Assembly: GCF_003269295.1 (NCBI RefSeq)
Contig: NZ_QLTT01000007.1
Location: forward strand, 124,001-188,000
Length of the DNA stretch: 64,000 bases
Origin: Lentzea atacamensis
GTDB taxonomy: Bacteria > Actinomycetota > Actinomycetes > Mycobacteriales > Pseudonocardiaceae
Reading direction: 5' to 3'
The position numbers were made by a program, and so were the translations under genes. The notes beneath the pieces were generated by a model. It was not told where the DNA came from. It saw nothing but the letters and a program-made list of their open reading frames with translations, and made no database searches. Positions 44,397 through 52,328 of this stretch are shown piece by piece; the first letter of the stretch is position 1; each line of letters begins with the position of its first letter.

Positions 44397-44891
44397 GTGG
44401 AGATCATCCAAGGGGGCCCTGAACACGTCGACACGGCCGCGCTCATCTGGGCGCACGCGGTGACCGTCCGGGACGACTACGACGAGGTTCCGTCCCTCGA
44501 GGAGGCGCGTCCCGGCATCGAGAACGCCCTGGCGAACGAGCCGTCGCTGTTGCTGCTGGCGTTCGAAGGCGGTGAGGCGGTGGGCTTTCTGGCCGGCGGT
44601 CCACAGCAGACAGGCACACAAGGGACCGCGTACATCAACTACGTCGGCGTGCACCCCGACGCGTGGGGGAAGGGTGTCGGCGAGAGGTTGTTGCGCGCAC
44701 TGCCCGATGCGTTGATCGAGCGCGGGTACACCGACGCGGAGCTGTTGGTCTACGTCGACAACCTGCGTGGCGTACGCCTCTACGAACGCCTCGGATGGAC
44801 CAAGATCGGCGACCCGGCGCCGCATCCGCGCAACGGCCGGGTGGAGCAGCGGTACTCGTTCTCCGTCGCATCGCGCCCGACCGGGGTGTGA
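44397..44891 (+). CDS. GNAT-family N-acetyltransferase
   Basis: A 164-residue acetyltransferase from GTG 44397. NYVGVHPDAWGKGVGERLLRALPDALIERGY is the acetyl-CoA binding motif A (G-x-G-x-G variant), and LLVYVDNLRGVRLYERLGW is motif B. The cytosolic substrate cannot be told. It is 15 bp downstream of the P450, so they may act on the same compound. Confidence 0.85.
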   Translation: MEIIQGGPEHVDTAALIWAHAVTVRDDYDEVPSLEEARPGIENALANEPSLLLLAFEGGEAVGFLAGGPQQTGTQGTAYINYVGVHPDAWGKGVGERLLRALPDALIERGYTDAELLVYVDNLRGVRLYERLGWTKIGDPAPHPRNGRVEQRYSFSVASRPTGV

Positions 44892-44978
44892 GAGCACTCA
44901 GCCGGGGATTAGGGGATCAACCCCAATGCGTCTGACCAGGGCTATCCATGAGTCCATTTGAGACGTAACTTTTGTTTC

Positions 44979-45272
44979 ATGTCAGTGCGCACGTTCGCCG
45001 TCGTGGTCGGTCTCGCCTTCTTGCTCGGCGGGGGTGCGATCCTGTTCGTGATGCTGGCCGTCGAGGCGCCCAGCGGGTCGCTCATCCCGTGCGGCAACGG
45101 CCTCGGCCTCGGTTTCGACGAGAACGCGGCCGCCGCGGTCAGTCCGGCCTATGTGGACATCTGCGCCGATTTGAGGCAACGCAGGCTGCTCTGGGCGTTG
45201 CCGGTGATCGGGGTGGGCGCACTACTGCTGATCGGCTCTTTGGTCGCTTCACGCAACGCTACTCGCCGGTAA
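44979..45272 (+). CDS. Small two-TM membrane protein
   Basis: A 97-residue protein. TM helices are near residues 5-27 (FAVVVGLAFLLGGGAILFVMLAV) and 70-89 (LLWALPVIGVGALLLIGSLVA). The 40-residue loop between them has two cysteines (in LIPCGNG and VDICADL), which would lie outside and could form a disulfide. ATG 44979. The following reductase gene starts 10 bp after the stop. Function unknown. Confidence 0.6.
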   Translation: MSVRTFAVVVGLAFLLGGGAILFVMLAVEAPSGSLIPCGNGLGLGFDENAAAAVSPAYVDICADLRQRRLLWALPVIGVGALLLIGSLVASRNATRR

Positions 45273-45281
45273 GGTCGCGGC

Positions 45282-46307
45282 ATGACGTGGATGGTCTACG
45301 GCGCCAACGGCTACACCGGACGTCTCATCGCGGAACTCGCGGTCAAGCGAGGGGAACGGCCGATCCTCGCGGGCCGCTCGAGCGAGAAGGTCGAGCCGAT
45401 CGCCGGCGCGCTGGGACTCGAGCACCGCGCGTTCGACCTCAGCCAGGCGAGGGCTCATCTGGAGGACGTCGACGCCGTCGTGCACTGTGCGGGCCCGTTC
45501 GCCCACACCTCGGCCGCGATGGTCGAAGCCTGCCTGAAGACCGGCACGCACTACCTCGACATCACCGGCGAGATCGACGTCTTCGAGTCCATCGGGCGGA
45601 GGGACGTCGACGCGCGCAGGGCCGGCATCGTGCTGCTCCCCGGCGCCGGTTTCGACGTGGTCCCCACGGACTGCCTCGCCGCGATCCTGAAGAACGCCCT
45701 GCCGACCGCCACCCACCTCGATCTGGCGTTCGTCGTCGGGGGAGGAGCGAGCGCGGGCACGACCAAGACCTCCGTCGAGGCCGCCGCCGTCGGCGGGCGC
45801 GTCCGCGAGAACGGCGAGCTGACGAGCGTGCGCATCGGACACCGCCGCCGTACCGCCTACTTCCGCTCCGGACCGCGCGAGGTCGGCAGCATCCCGTGGG
45901 GCGACGTCAGCACGGCCTACCGCTCGACCGGCATCCCGAACATCACGACGTTCACCACCGTGCCCGGCCTGCTCGGACGGCTTCAGCAGGTCTTCGCCCC
46001 CGTGCTGCGGACGTCGCTCGTGCAGAGCGTCGCGAAGACCGTCGCCGGCAAGGTCAAGGGCCCCGACGAGCGCAAGCGCGCCAACACCAGGGCCGAGGTG
46101 TTCGGCGAGGCGTGGGACGCCAAGACCAAGGTCGAGTGCGCCATCACCACCCCCAACGCCTACAGCCTCACCGCCGACTCCGTGCTCCGCGCCATCGGCA
46201 AGATCAACGGCGTCGCGCCCGGCTCGCACACTCCGTCGAGCGCGTTCGGCGCCGACTTCATCCGCGAGCTGGACGGCGTCGTCGTCGGCGAGGTCCGCTC
46301 CAGCTAG
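45282..46307 (+). CDS. Saccharopine dehydrogenase-like / trans-acting enoyl reductase family protein
   Basis: A 341-residue NAD(P)-binding protein. The Rossmann motif WMVYGANGYTGRLIAE begins at residue 3, and AVVHCAGPFAHTSAAMVEACLKTGTHYLDITGE is diagnostic of the group that includes actinobacterial trans-acting enoyl reductases and saccharopine dehydrogenase-like proteins. GAGFDVVPTDCLAA follows. In mycobacteria relatives act with polyketide synthases on lipid enoyl intermediates, but many homologues have no known substrate. It lies close behind the small membrane protein. Confidence 0.82.
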   Translation: MTWMVYGANGYTGRLIAELAVKRGERPILAGRSSEKVEPIAGALGLEHRAFDLSQARAHLEDVDAVVHCAGPFAHTSAAMVEACLKTGTHYLDITGEIDVFESIGRRDVDARRAGIVLLPGAGFDVVPTDCLAAILKNALPTATHLDLAFVVGGGASAGTTKTSVEAAAVGGRVRENGELTSVRIGHRRRTAYFRSGPREVGSIPWGDVSTAYRSTGIPNITTFTTVPGLLGRLQQVFAPVLRTSLVQSVAKTVAGKVKGPDERKRANTRAEVFGEAWDAKTKVECAITTPNAYSLTADSVLRAIGKINGVAPGSHTPSSAFGADFIRELDGVVVGEVRSS

Positions 46308-46335
46308 CCTCGCCGTTCCCGCAGGTCAGGCACAC

Positions 46336-46347
46336 TAATATATTGGT
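46336..46347 (+). repeat. TRATATATYGGT box 4
   Basis: TAATATATTGGT, three bases before the 38-bp palindrome at 46351; same family as the boxes near 36.3, 46.4 and 51.2 kb. Confidence 0.55.
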
Positions 46348-46350
46348 TGT

Positions 46351-46388
46351 GCAAAAGACGTTTGCGGACGTCCGCAAACGTCTTTTGC
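46351..46388. repeat. REP-like palindromic element B, 38-bp perfect palindrome
   Basis: GCAAAAGACGTTTGCGGAC (46351-46369) is immediately followed by its exact reverse complement, with no loop. The right half contains CGTCCGCAAACGTCT, identical to part of element A. Lies between two convergent genes. Confidence 0.75.
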
Positions 46389-46404
46389 ATGAGCACGAAA
46401 AACA

Positions 46405-46431
46405 GCAGCTCACCCGAGGTGGGTGAGCTGC
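46405..46431. terminator. Terminator of lipA
   Basis: GCAGCTCACCC (46405-46415) and GGGTGAGCTGC (46421-46431) form a perfect 11-bp stem with loop GAGGT, 23 bases after the lipA stop on the minus strand. Could serve both convergent genes. Confidence 0.65.
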
Positions 46432-46443
46432 TGATATATCGGT
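46432..46443 (+). repeat. TRATATATYGGT box 5
   Basis: TGATATATCGGT directly abutting the lipA terminator stem; with box 4 it brackets the palindrome and the stem. Confidence 0.55.
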
Positions 46444-46453
46444 TGGCTCGCCG

Positions 46454-47458
46454 TCAGCGCGGGGCGAGCAGGCTGGTGATCTCCTGCGACGCGGAGACCG
46501 TCAGCAGGTGCTGGAGGTTCTCCGGCAGGGCCTCGCCGCGCTTCTGCTTCGCCTCGGCGTAGAGGCGGCCGGCGCGGTAGGAGGAGCGGACCAGGGGGCC
46601 CGCCATGACGCCGAGGAAGCCGATCTTCTCGGCCATCTCCTTGTGCTCGACGAACTCCTCGGGCTTCACCCAGCGCTCGACCGGGTGGTGCCGCGGCGAC
46701 GGGCGCAGGTACTGGGTGATCGTGATGATGTCGCAGCCCGCGTCGTAGAGGTCGTTGAGCGCCTCGGTGACCTCCTCGGGGGTCTCGCCCATGCCGAGGA
46801 TCAGGTTCGACTTGGTGACCAGGCCGAACTCGCGTGCCTTGGTGATCACCTCGAGGGAGCGCTCGTAGCGGAACGCCGGGCGGATGCGCTTGAAGATCCG
46901 CGGCACCGTCTCCAGGTTGTGCGCGAGCACCTCCGGGCGGGACCCGAAGACCTCGGCCAGCTGCTCGGGGACCGCGTTGAAGTCCGGGATCAGCAGCTCG
47001 ACGCCGGTGCCCGGGTTCATCTCGTGGATCTGGCGGACGGTCTCGGCGTAGAGCCACGCGCCGCCGTCGGCCAGGTCGTCGCGGGCGACGCCGGTGACCG
47101 TGGAGTAGCGCAGACCCATCGCCTGGACCGACTCGGCGACGCGGCGGGGTTCGTCGCGGTCGAGGTCGGCGGGCTTGCCCGTGTCGATCTGGCAGAAGTC
47201 GCAGCGCCTGGTGCACTGCTCGCCGCCGATCAGGAACGTGGCCTCGCGGTCTTCCCAGCACTCGTAGATGTTGGGACAGCCGGCCTCTTCGCAGACCGTG
47301 TGCAGGCCCTCGCGCTTGACCAGACCCTTGAGCTCCCGGTACTCGGGGCCCATCTTCGCCCGCGTCTTGATCCACGAGGGCTTCTTCTCGATCGGCGTCT
47401 GGCTGTTGCGGACCTCGAGCCGCAGCAGCTTCCGACCCTCTGGTACCACAGTCACCAC
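46454..47458 (-). CDS. lipA: Lipoyl synthase
   Basis: A 334-residue radical SAM enzyme. The first cluster is bound by cysteines in VCEEAGCPNIYEC (auxiliary, CX4CX5C) and the radical SAM cluster by CTRRCDFC (CX3CX2C). The C-terminal RSSYRAG motif supplies the serine ligand of the auxiliary cluster. It inserts two sulfurs into octanoyl groups of E2 subunits, so it serves the pyruvate dehydrogenase whose E1 is aceE at 37703. GTG 47458 or 47455 is the start; both have AGGGTGAG upstream. lipB is not adjacent, which is unusual for actinomycetes. Confidence 0.95.
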   Translation of the reverse strand: MVTVVPEGRKLLRLEVRNSQTPIEKKPSWIKTRAKMGPEYRELKGLVKREGLHTVCEEAGCPNIYECWEDREATFLIGGEQCTRRCDFCQIDTGKPADLDRDEPRRVAESVQAMGLRYSTVTGVARDDLADGGAWLYAETVRQIHEMNPGTGVELLIPDFNAVPEQLAEVFGSRPEVLAHNLETVPRIFKRIRPAFRYERSLEVITKAREFGLVTKSNLILGMGETPEEVTEALNDLYDAGCDIITITQYLRPSPRHHPVERWVKPEEFVEHKEMAEKIGFLGVMAGPLVRSSYRAGRLYAEAKQKRGEALPENLQHLLTVSASQEITSLLAPR

Positions 47459-47545
47459 CTCACCCTACGCTGCGGCCCCGCGTGTCCGGCGTCACGCACG
47501 GCCCACCAGAGGGCAGATGCCAGAACCTGGGTTTCCGGTCGAGCG

Positions 47546-48436
47546 CTACGGCAGATCCGGGGTGATGCCGGTCAGCTTGGTGGTGAGTTCCCACAGGCGG
47601 TTCGCGGCCAGGTCGTCACGGGCGGCGGCGGTCATCCGCGCGACGGTGGGGTGGCCGCGCATGCCGTTGAAGCCGTCCGGGCCGTAGTACTGGCCGCCGC
47701 GCGCCTCTGGTGACGTTGCCGCGTAGAGCTGCGGCAGCGCGCCCATCTCGACCGACTGCGAGAACAGGTGGCTGATCTTGCCGCCGATCCGCATGACCAA
47801 CGACTTGTGCGCGTCAGCCATGTTGTTGGTCAGCTCGGTGGCCGTCATGCCGGGGTGCGCCGCAATCGACGTCACGTCCGGAGAGCGGCGGTCCAGCTCC
47901 CGTGCGAAGAGGATGTTGGCCAGCTTGGACTGGCTGTAGGAGCCGCGAAGGCTGTACGAGCGGCGTTCCCAGTTCGGGTCGTCGAAGTCCATGTGGCCGT
48001 ACTGGTGCATGAGCGATGACACGGTGACGACGCGCGCGCCTGCACGTTGCTTCAACGCCGGCAGCAGCAGCCACGTCAGGGCGGCGTGGCCCAGGTGGTT
48101 CGTGCCGAACTGGCGCTCGAAGCCGTCCGCGGTCTGGCCGTACGGCACGGCCATGATGCCCGCGTTGTTGATCAGAACGTCGAGCGACTCGACCTTCTCG
48201 GCGGCCGAACGAACGGAGCCGAGGTGGGCCAGGTCGAGCTCGAGGACCTGTGCGGAACCGCGCACCGTTCGCCGTGCCGCCTCACCTCGCTGGACGGAGC
48301 GACAGCCCATGATCACGTGGGCACCCTTGGTCGCGAGCACCTGTGCGGTGCGCAGGCCGAGACCGGAGTTCGCACCCGTCACCAGGACGGTGCGGCCGGT
48401 CTGGTCGGGGATGTCGGCTTCGGTCCAACGACTCAT
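47546..48436 (-). CDS. Short-chain dehydrogenase/reductase
   Basis: A 296-residue SDR. TGANSGLGLRTAQVL is the NAD(P) loop, NNAGIM the structural Asn motif, the catalytic Ser lies in VTVSSLMH, and YSQSKLANI carries Tyr-x3-Lys. The set is complete, so it should be active; the sequence resembles retinol dehydrogenase-like SDRs often annotated as oxidoreductases in actinomycetes. It overlaps the upstream small gene by 4 bp and with it forms an operon divergent from the TetR gene, whose product probably represses it. Confidence 0.9.
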   Translation of the reverse strand: MSRWTEADIPDQTGRTVLVTGANSGLGLRTAQVLATKGAHVIMGCRSVQRGEAARRTVRGSAQVLELDLAHLGSVRSAAEKVESLDVLINNAGIMAVPYGQTADGFERQFGTNHLGHAALTWLLLPALKQRAGARVVTVSSLMHQYGHMDFDDPNWERRSYSLRGSYSQSKLANILFARELDRRSPDVTSIAAHPGMTATELTNNMADAHKSLVMRIGGKISHLFSQSVEMGALPQLYAATSPEARGGQYYGPDGFNGMRGHPTVARMTAAARDDLAANRLWELTTKLTGITPDLP

Positions 48437-48741
48437 GGAGTCATTCCTACCGCCCGGTAACTGCCGAGCGAAAGGTGTGCGTCGAGGACCGCTCGCAACA
48501 CCGGCTCGTCCGCGGCCAGTTCGGCGGTGACGCGGTGCTCGTCGACCGGGCCGTCCAGTGCGGCCGCCTCCATGCGGGCGGTCAGCTTGTTCTGCCAGCG
48601 GTGGTCGAGCGCCAGCAGCAGTTCGTGCAGTGAGGAGAAGACGTCCGGATCCACGATCAGCGGTGCGGACGGGTCGCGCCGGGCGTCGCGCAGCACGGCG
48701 TCGAGTGCGTCACGGCGGCGGTAGTGGTCTGCCCAGCCCAT
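48433..48741 (-). CDS. Small hypothetical protein, first gene of the SDR operon
   Basis: A 102-residue protein from ATG 48741 (MGWADHYRRRDALDAVL). It is helical, with VFSSLHELLLALDHRWQNKLTARMEAAAL followed by VDEHRVTAELAADEPVLRAVLDAH; this resembles small actinomycete proteins found beside SDR/TetR pairs, without known role. It overlaps the SDR gene by 4 bp. The promoter must lie in the 71-bp gap shared with the TetR gene, where several GGTATG/CATACC half-sites are found. Confidence 0.65.
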   Translation of the reverse strand: MGWADHYRRRDALDAVLRDARRDPSAPLIVDPDVFSSLHELLLALDHRWQNKLTARMEAAALDGPVDEHRVTAELAADEPVLRAVLDAHLSLGSYRAVGMTP

Positions 48742-48772
48742 GTCTCGTACCCCCGGTCTCTCGCATACTCCT

Positions 48773-48813
48773 GGTATGACACGACCATACCACCGGTACG
48801 TACCGTCGGTATG
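48773..48813. promoter_or_regulatory. Operator cluster between the TetR gene and the SDR operon
   Basis: GGTATG (48773-48778) and CATACC (48786-48791) form a 6-7-6 inverted repeat. GGTACGTACC (48795-48804) is a perfect palindrome and another GGTATG lies at 48808-48813, at the TetR start. The repeated half-site GGTAYG between divergent genes is typical of TetR autorepression. Confidence 0.6.
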
Positions 48814-49421
48814 TGAGATACGTTTCGCCCGTGCGAACACGACGGGCCGAGTACTCGGAGTCGACCAGGCAGGCGCTCGTCGACAGCGCGGTCGACCTGT
48901 TCACCAAGCGCGGGTACGCCGGTACGTCCCTCGACGAGGTCGTCAAACGCGCCCGCGTGACGAAAGGCGCGCTGTATCACCACTTCAGCGGCAAGCAGGC
49001 GTTGTTCGAGGCGGCTTTCGCGCAGGTCGAGACGCAGGCGATCGAATCGCTCACCGCGGTGGTCACGGCTGACGGTGACGCGTGGGAGACCGCGGTCGCC
49101 GGTCTGCGCGCGTACGTTCGCAAGTGCCTGGATCCCGAGTACCAGCGGATCATCATCCACGAGGCGCCGGTGGTGATGGGCTGGGAACGCTGGCGTGAGG
49201 CGGAAGAGCACTTCAGCTTCGGTTTGCTCCGCACGGCCGTGCAGTTGCTCGTCGACGCGGGGGAGATCGAGGAAGCACCCGTGGAGATCATGGCCCGGCT
49301 GCTGTTCGGCGCGTTGTCCGCGGGTGCCAGCACGATCGCGAGCTCGTCCGATCCCAAGCGCACCGGGCGCGAGGTCGAACGCGCGATCCTCCGCGTTCTC
49401 GAGGGTTTGCGCAAGAAGTAG
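48813..49421 (+). CDS. TetR-family transcriptional regulator
   Basis: A 202-residue repressor (GTG 48813; GTG 48831 is equally possible). The DNA-binding domain reads TRQALVDSAVDLFTKRGYAGTSLDEVVKRARVTKGALYHHFSGKQALF, with the canonical G-x-L-Y-x-H-F recognition helix. The C-terminal domain YQRIIIHEAPVVMGWERWREAEEHFSFGLL is that of the TetR_C subfamily common in actinomycetes. It is divergent from the small protein/SDR operon across a 71-bp gap filled with repeats of its likely operator. Confidence 0.88.
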   Translation: MRYVSPVRTRRAEYSESTRQALVDSAVDLFTKRGYAGTSLDEVVKRARVTKGALYHHFSGKQALFEAAFAQVETQAIESLTAVVTADGDAWETAVAGLRAYVRKCLDPEYQRIIIHEAPVVMGWERWREAEEHFSFGLLRTAVQLLVDAGEIEEAPVEIMARLLFGALSAGASTIASSSDPKRTGREVERAILRVLEGLRKK

Positions 49422-49487
49422 TCGAGTTCGGCCCTAGTGGCCGGGCGCAACGTCGATCACCACGCGGACAACGAGGTGGTCAGCATC

Positions 49488-50168
49488 ATGATCGAACCGG
49501 TCAACACGCGCCTGGGACTCGACGGAAAGATCGCTCTGGTCACGTCGGGAACGCACGGGCTCGGTCTCGCCATCGCGAGCAAGCTCTGCGACAACGGCGC
49601 GCACGTCATCCTCACGACAACAGACGACGACGTCGACATCGAGCGCGCCAAGATCGTGCTCGCGGGCAAACCCGGCTCGGTGACGGTCACCCAGCTGAAC
49701 ATCCACGACGAGCATTCGGTGCGTCTCCTCTTCGACAGGGTCAAGGAGGAGCGCGGGCGGCTGGACATATTCGTGCACCACGCCGTGTCGCCGGACCTCA
49801 CGCCGTTGCTCAACATCGTCGAGCCGCTCGCCAAAGTGTTCGTCGACGGTGGCCGTGTGGTCATCGCCGGCTACACCGTGACCCCGGTGCACGGCGTGAT
49901 CCGCACGCTGGCGCTCGAGATGGCCTGGTACCGAGTGGCGGTCAACGCCGTTGTCACCACAGTCGTCGACAACGGCCCCATGAACATCGACCCGGACCTG
50001 GTCGACCGGCTCGCGATCAAGAGCCCGTCCGGGCGCGTCACCCTGCCCGGGGACATCGCCAACGCCGTCGCCCTGCTCTGCACCGACGAGGCCGCGTGGG
50101 TCCAGGGTCAGGTGATCACCGTCGACGGCGGGCTCGAACTGCTGGAGCGGTGGGGCGAGACCCGTTGA
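49488..50168 (+). CDS. SDR-fold protein lacking the catalytic Tyr-x3-Lys
   Basis: A 226-residue protein; ATG 49488 follows GAGGTGG at good distance. The nucleotide loop TSGTHGLGLAIA and the end WVQGQVITVDGG are SDR features. However, after GGRVVIAG the usual Ser...Tyr-x3-Lys region is shortened to YTVTPVHGVIRTLALEM, with no Tyr-x3-Lys, and the NNAG motif is HHAVS. It probably binds a dinucleotide but should not catalyse normal SDR chemistry. The helix RTLALEMAWYRVAVNAV aligns with the segment after the lost Lys. It follows the TetR gene by 66 bp and might be a co-regulated, non-enzymatic protein. Confidence 0.75.
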   Translation: MIEPVNTRLGLDGKIALVTSGTHGLGLAIASKLCDNGAHVILTTTDDDVDIERAKIVLAGKPGSVTVTQLNIHDEHSVRLLFDRVKEERGRLDIFVHHAVSPDLTPLLNIVEPLAKVFVDGGRVVIAGYTVTPVHGVIRTLALEMAWYRVAVNAVVTTVVDNGPMNIDPDLVDRLAIKSPSGRVTLPGDIANAVALLCTDEAAWVQGQVITVDGGLELLERWGETR

Positions 50169-50427
50169 ACCGCTATTCGGACCGAATCGCCGTCGGGCTC
50201 TGAAGTCGGGTCGCACTCGCATTTCGCTCGAGCCGTACCGGTTTTCGGTTCGGTTGCTGATGCAACTTGTGAGCATGCGGTCACTCGGCGTTACCTGCCG
50301 ATTACCTTCATTAATTGGTCATAGCGCATTCGGAGTAACGCTCGGCGCGGTCGGCCTCAATGCTTGTCCTGACTGGTCACGAGTGTAAAACTCAAAATGG
50401 TGACCTGGGGGCAAGCAAGGGGGTCGG

Positions 50428-51033
50428 ATGATCAGAGTGCTACTCGCCGAGGACGTGCAAATGGTCCGCGGTGCTTTGGTCGCCTTGTTGAATCTTGAAC
50501 CTGATATTGAGGTCGTCGCCTCCGTGGCGTCGGGTGACGAAATCATCTCCGCGGTCGAGAAGAACAAGCCGGACGTAGCCGTCCTCGACATCGACCTGCC
50601 CGGGATGGATGGTCTTTCCGCCGCAACCGTGATCCACGGCACCGTCCCCGATACCCGGACGCTCATTCTCACCAGCCTGGGACGGCCGGGCACTCTCCGG
50701 CGCGCGTTGAACGCCCGCGTCAACGGCTTCATCCTCAAGGACGCCCCGGTCGGTGAGCTCGCCGACGCCATTCGTGGCGTTTCGGTCGGGCGGCGGGTGA
50801 TCGACTCCCAGCTCGCCCTCTCGGCGTGGGACACCGACGAGTGCCCGCTGACGCCGCGTGAGCTGGAGGTGCTGCGGCTCGCCTCCGACGGTGCGGACGC
50901 GATGGAGATCGCCACAACGCTCTTCCTGTCGGTCGGCACCGTCCGCAACTACCTGACGGCGGCGACGGCCAAGCTCGACGCCCGCAACCGCGTCGACGCG
51001 GTCCGCATCGCCCGCAAGTCCGGCTGGTTCTAG
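50428..51033 (+). CDS. LuxR/NarL-family response regulator, DesR-like
   Basis: A 201-residue response regulator. The receiver domain has the acidic pair E8-D9, phospho-acceptor Asp54 (VLDIDLPGMDG), Thr/Ser LTS at 82-84 and Lys in FILKDAP. The LuxR helix-turn-helix LTPRELEVLRLASDGADAMEIATTLFLSVGTVRNYLTAATAKLDARNR is complete. It is convergent with a histidine kinase gene (51201-52328) and the two most likely form a DesK/DesR-type pair. Target genes are not evident; the adjacent SARP locus is a candidate. A REP-like palindrome lies between the 3' ends. Confidence 0.9.
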   Translation: MIRVLLAEDVQMVRGALVALLNLEPDIEVVASVASGDEIISAVEKNKPDVAVLDIDLPGMDGLSAATVIHGTVPDTRTLILTSLGRPGTLRRALNARVNGFILKDAPVGELADAIRGVSVGRRVIDSQLALSAWDTDECPLTPRELEVLRLASDGADAMEIATTLFLSVGTVRNYLTAATAKLDARNRVDAVRIARKSGWF

Positions 51034-51075
51034 GGCGGCGCCGGCACCTGCTTCACCGCCGCGCTCCAGATCTTT

Positions 51076-51115
51076 GCAATGGGACTTTTGACGACGCCGT
51101 CAAAAGTCCCATTGC
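51076..51115. repeat. REP-like palindromic element C
   Basis: GCAATGGGACTTTTGACG (51076-51093) pairs perfectly with CGTCAAAAGTCCCATTGC (51098-51115) around ACGC. It continues into TAAGGCGCTGG, which gives 17 bases in common with the outer part of element A. Between convergent response regulator and kinase genes. Confidence 0.72.
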
Positions 51116-51165
51116 TAAGGCGCTGGTGAGCGGGTTGCGGAGAGATCGTTTTGCGTGATGGCGGG

Positions 51166-51177
51166 CAATATATTGGT
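51166..51177 (+). repeat. TRATATATYGGT box 6 (variant)
   Basis: CAATATATTGGT, 24 bases past the stop of the histidine kinase gene (minus strand) and 51 bases beyond palindrome C. Confidence 0.5.
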
Positions 51178-51200
51178 TGGCAAGGTCCGGGATGGGCGCG

Positions 51201-52328
51201 TCAGGCGGATGCTTGGTCGTCCTGCTGCGGGGAGTTGGCAGAGGTCACGGCCGGGATCGCGGCGTGGACGTGGAACGAGCCGTCGCCGATGTGCCTGGCG
51301 CTGAAGGTGCCACCCGCGGCTCTGACGCGTTCGGCCTGGTTGCGGACGCCGTTGCAGTCGGCGGAGGCGGCGCGGTCGGCGGCGCCGTCGTTGATCACGT
51401 CGAGGAGCACGGTGCTGCCGCGCTGGCGGACGCCGATGGTGCAGGTCTGGGCGTCACTGTGGCGCAGGACGTTGGTGACGGCCTCGCAGAGGACGGCGGC
51501 GAGGACGGTTTCCACCGGCTCGGGGAGCGGATCGTGGTCCAGTTCGACGCGGACGTCGATGTTGGAGGCGGTCAGCATCGTCTTCGCCGAGGCGGACGTG
51601 TCGGCCAGCGAGACGGGTCGGTAGGCGCGGGCCATGGAGCGCACGTCGGCGAGGGCGTGGTGAGTGATATCCAATATATCGCTTAGGTGCTCCCGCATGT
51701 GTTCCCAGCCGTTGCCGGAGCGGTCGGCGACGATCCGGTGGGCGAGCTCGCTCTTGAGCTTGATGGCGCTGAGGCTGTAGCCGAGCAGGTCGTGCAGGTC
51801 GCGGGCGACACGGACGCGTTCGGCGGCCACCGCCGTGTCCACGCCGGCCACGTCGGCCGCGGGGCGAGGTTCGGCTTTGGCGGGTGCGAGCAGCGGGGTG
51901 GCGAAACCGGAGGCCAGACCGGCCAGGAGCAGCGCCATGGCGGCGGTGGCCGTCATGGCCTCGCCGTGCGTGGTCTGAGCCAGGGCGGTCGCCACCACGG
52001 TCGTCACGAAGACCGCCCAGCCGAGCAGCGGGGGCAGGACCATCAGGGCGTTGCCCGCTACGAGGCCTGCGACGCCCGCCCAGGAATGGCCGAAGAGGAC
52101 GTAGGGCAGCACCAGGAGGGCCGCCTGGGCGGCCAGGACGAGGTGGCGCGTGGCGGTCGACAGCTGGCGAAAATAGGTCACTTGCAGCAGGGCAAGTAGA
52201 GCGAAATCAATCGCCGACACCGCCAATTCAGTGATCCCGTCGACGAGTAGTAGCGCGCGGGTCAGGTCGGTCAGGCAGACCGCGACGATGATCACGCGGT
52301 ATCTCGGTATCGCAGCCGATGCATTCAC
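51201..52328 (-). CDS. Membrane sensor histidine kinase, DesK-like (HisKA_3)
   Basis: A 375-residue kinase from GTG 52328, preceded by GGGGGGACAAG. Five to six TM helices occupy residues 10-145 with almost no extracellular loop, so it probably senses the membrane itself. The dimerisation motif RVRVARDLHDLLGYSLSAIKLKSELA has phospho-His179. The ATPase keeps the N-box CEAVTNVLRHSDAQ and the VINDG G1 box. Its partner is likely the response regulator at 50428. An ATATAT box (51671-51682) lies inside the coding region and uses a rare ATA codon. Confidence 0.88.
   Translation of the reverse strand: MNASAAIPRYRVIIVAVCLTDLTRALLLVDGITELAVSAIDFALLALLQVTYFRQLSTATRHLVLAAQAALLVLPYVLFGHSWAGVAGLVAGNALMVLPPLLGWAVFVTTVVATALAQTTHGEAMTATAAMALLLAGLASGFATPLLAPAKAEPRPAADVAGVDTAVAAERVRVARDLHDLLGYSLSAIKLKSELAHRIVADRSGNGWEHMREHLSDILDITHHALADVRSMARAYRPVSLADTSASAKTMLTASNIDVRVELDHDPLPEPVETVLAAVLCEAVTNVLRHSDAQTCTIGVRQRGSTVLLDVINDGAADRAASADCNGVRNQAERVRAAGGTFSARHIGDGSFHVHAAIPAVTSANSPQQDDQASA

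Noticed and set aside
51671..51682. CCAATATATCGC inside the histidine kinase gene as a seventh TATAT box
   Set aside because: It encodes part of LSDILDI in the DHp helix region and could be coincidental; kept only as a note because it uses a rare ATA codon.
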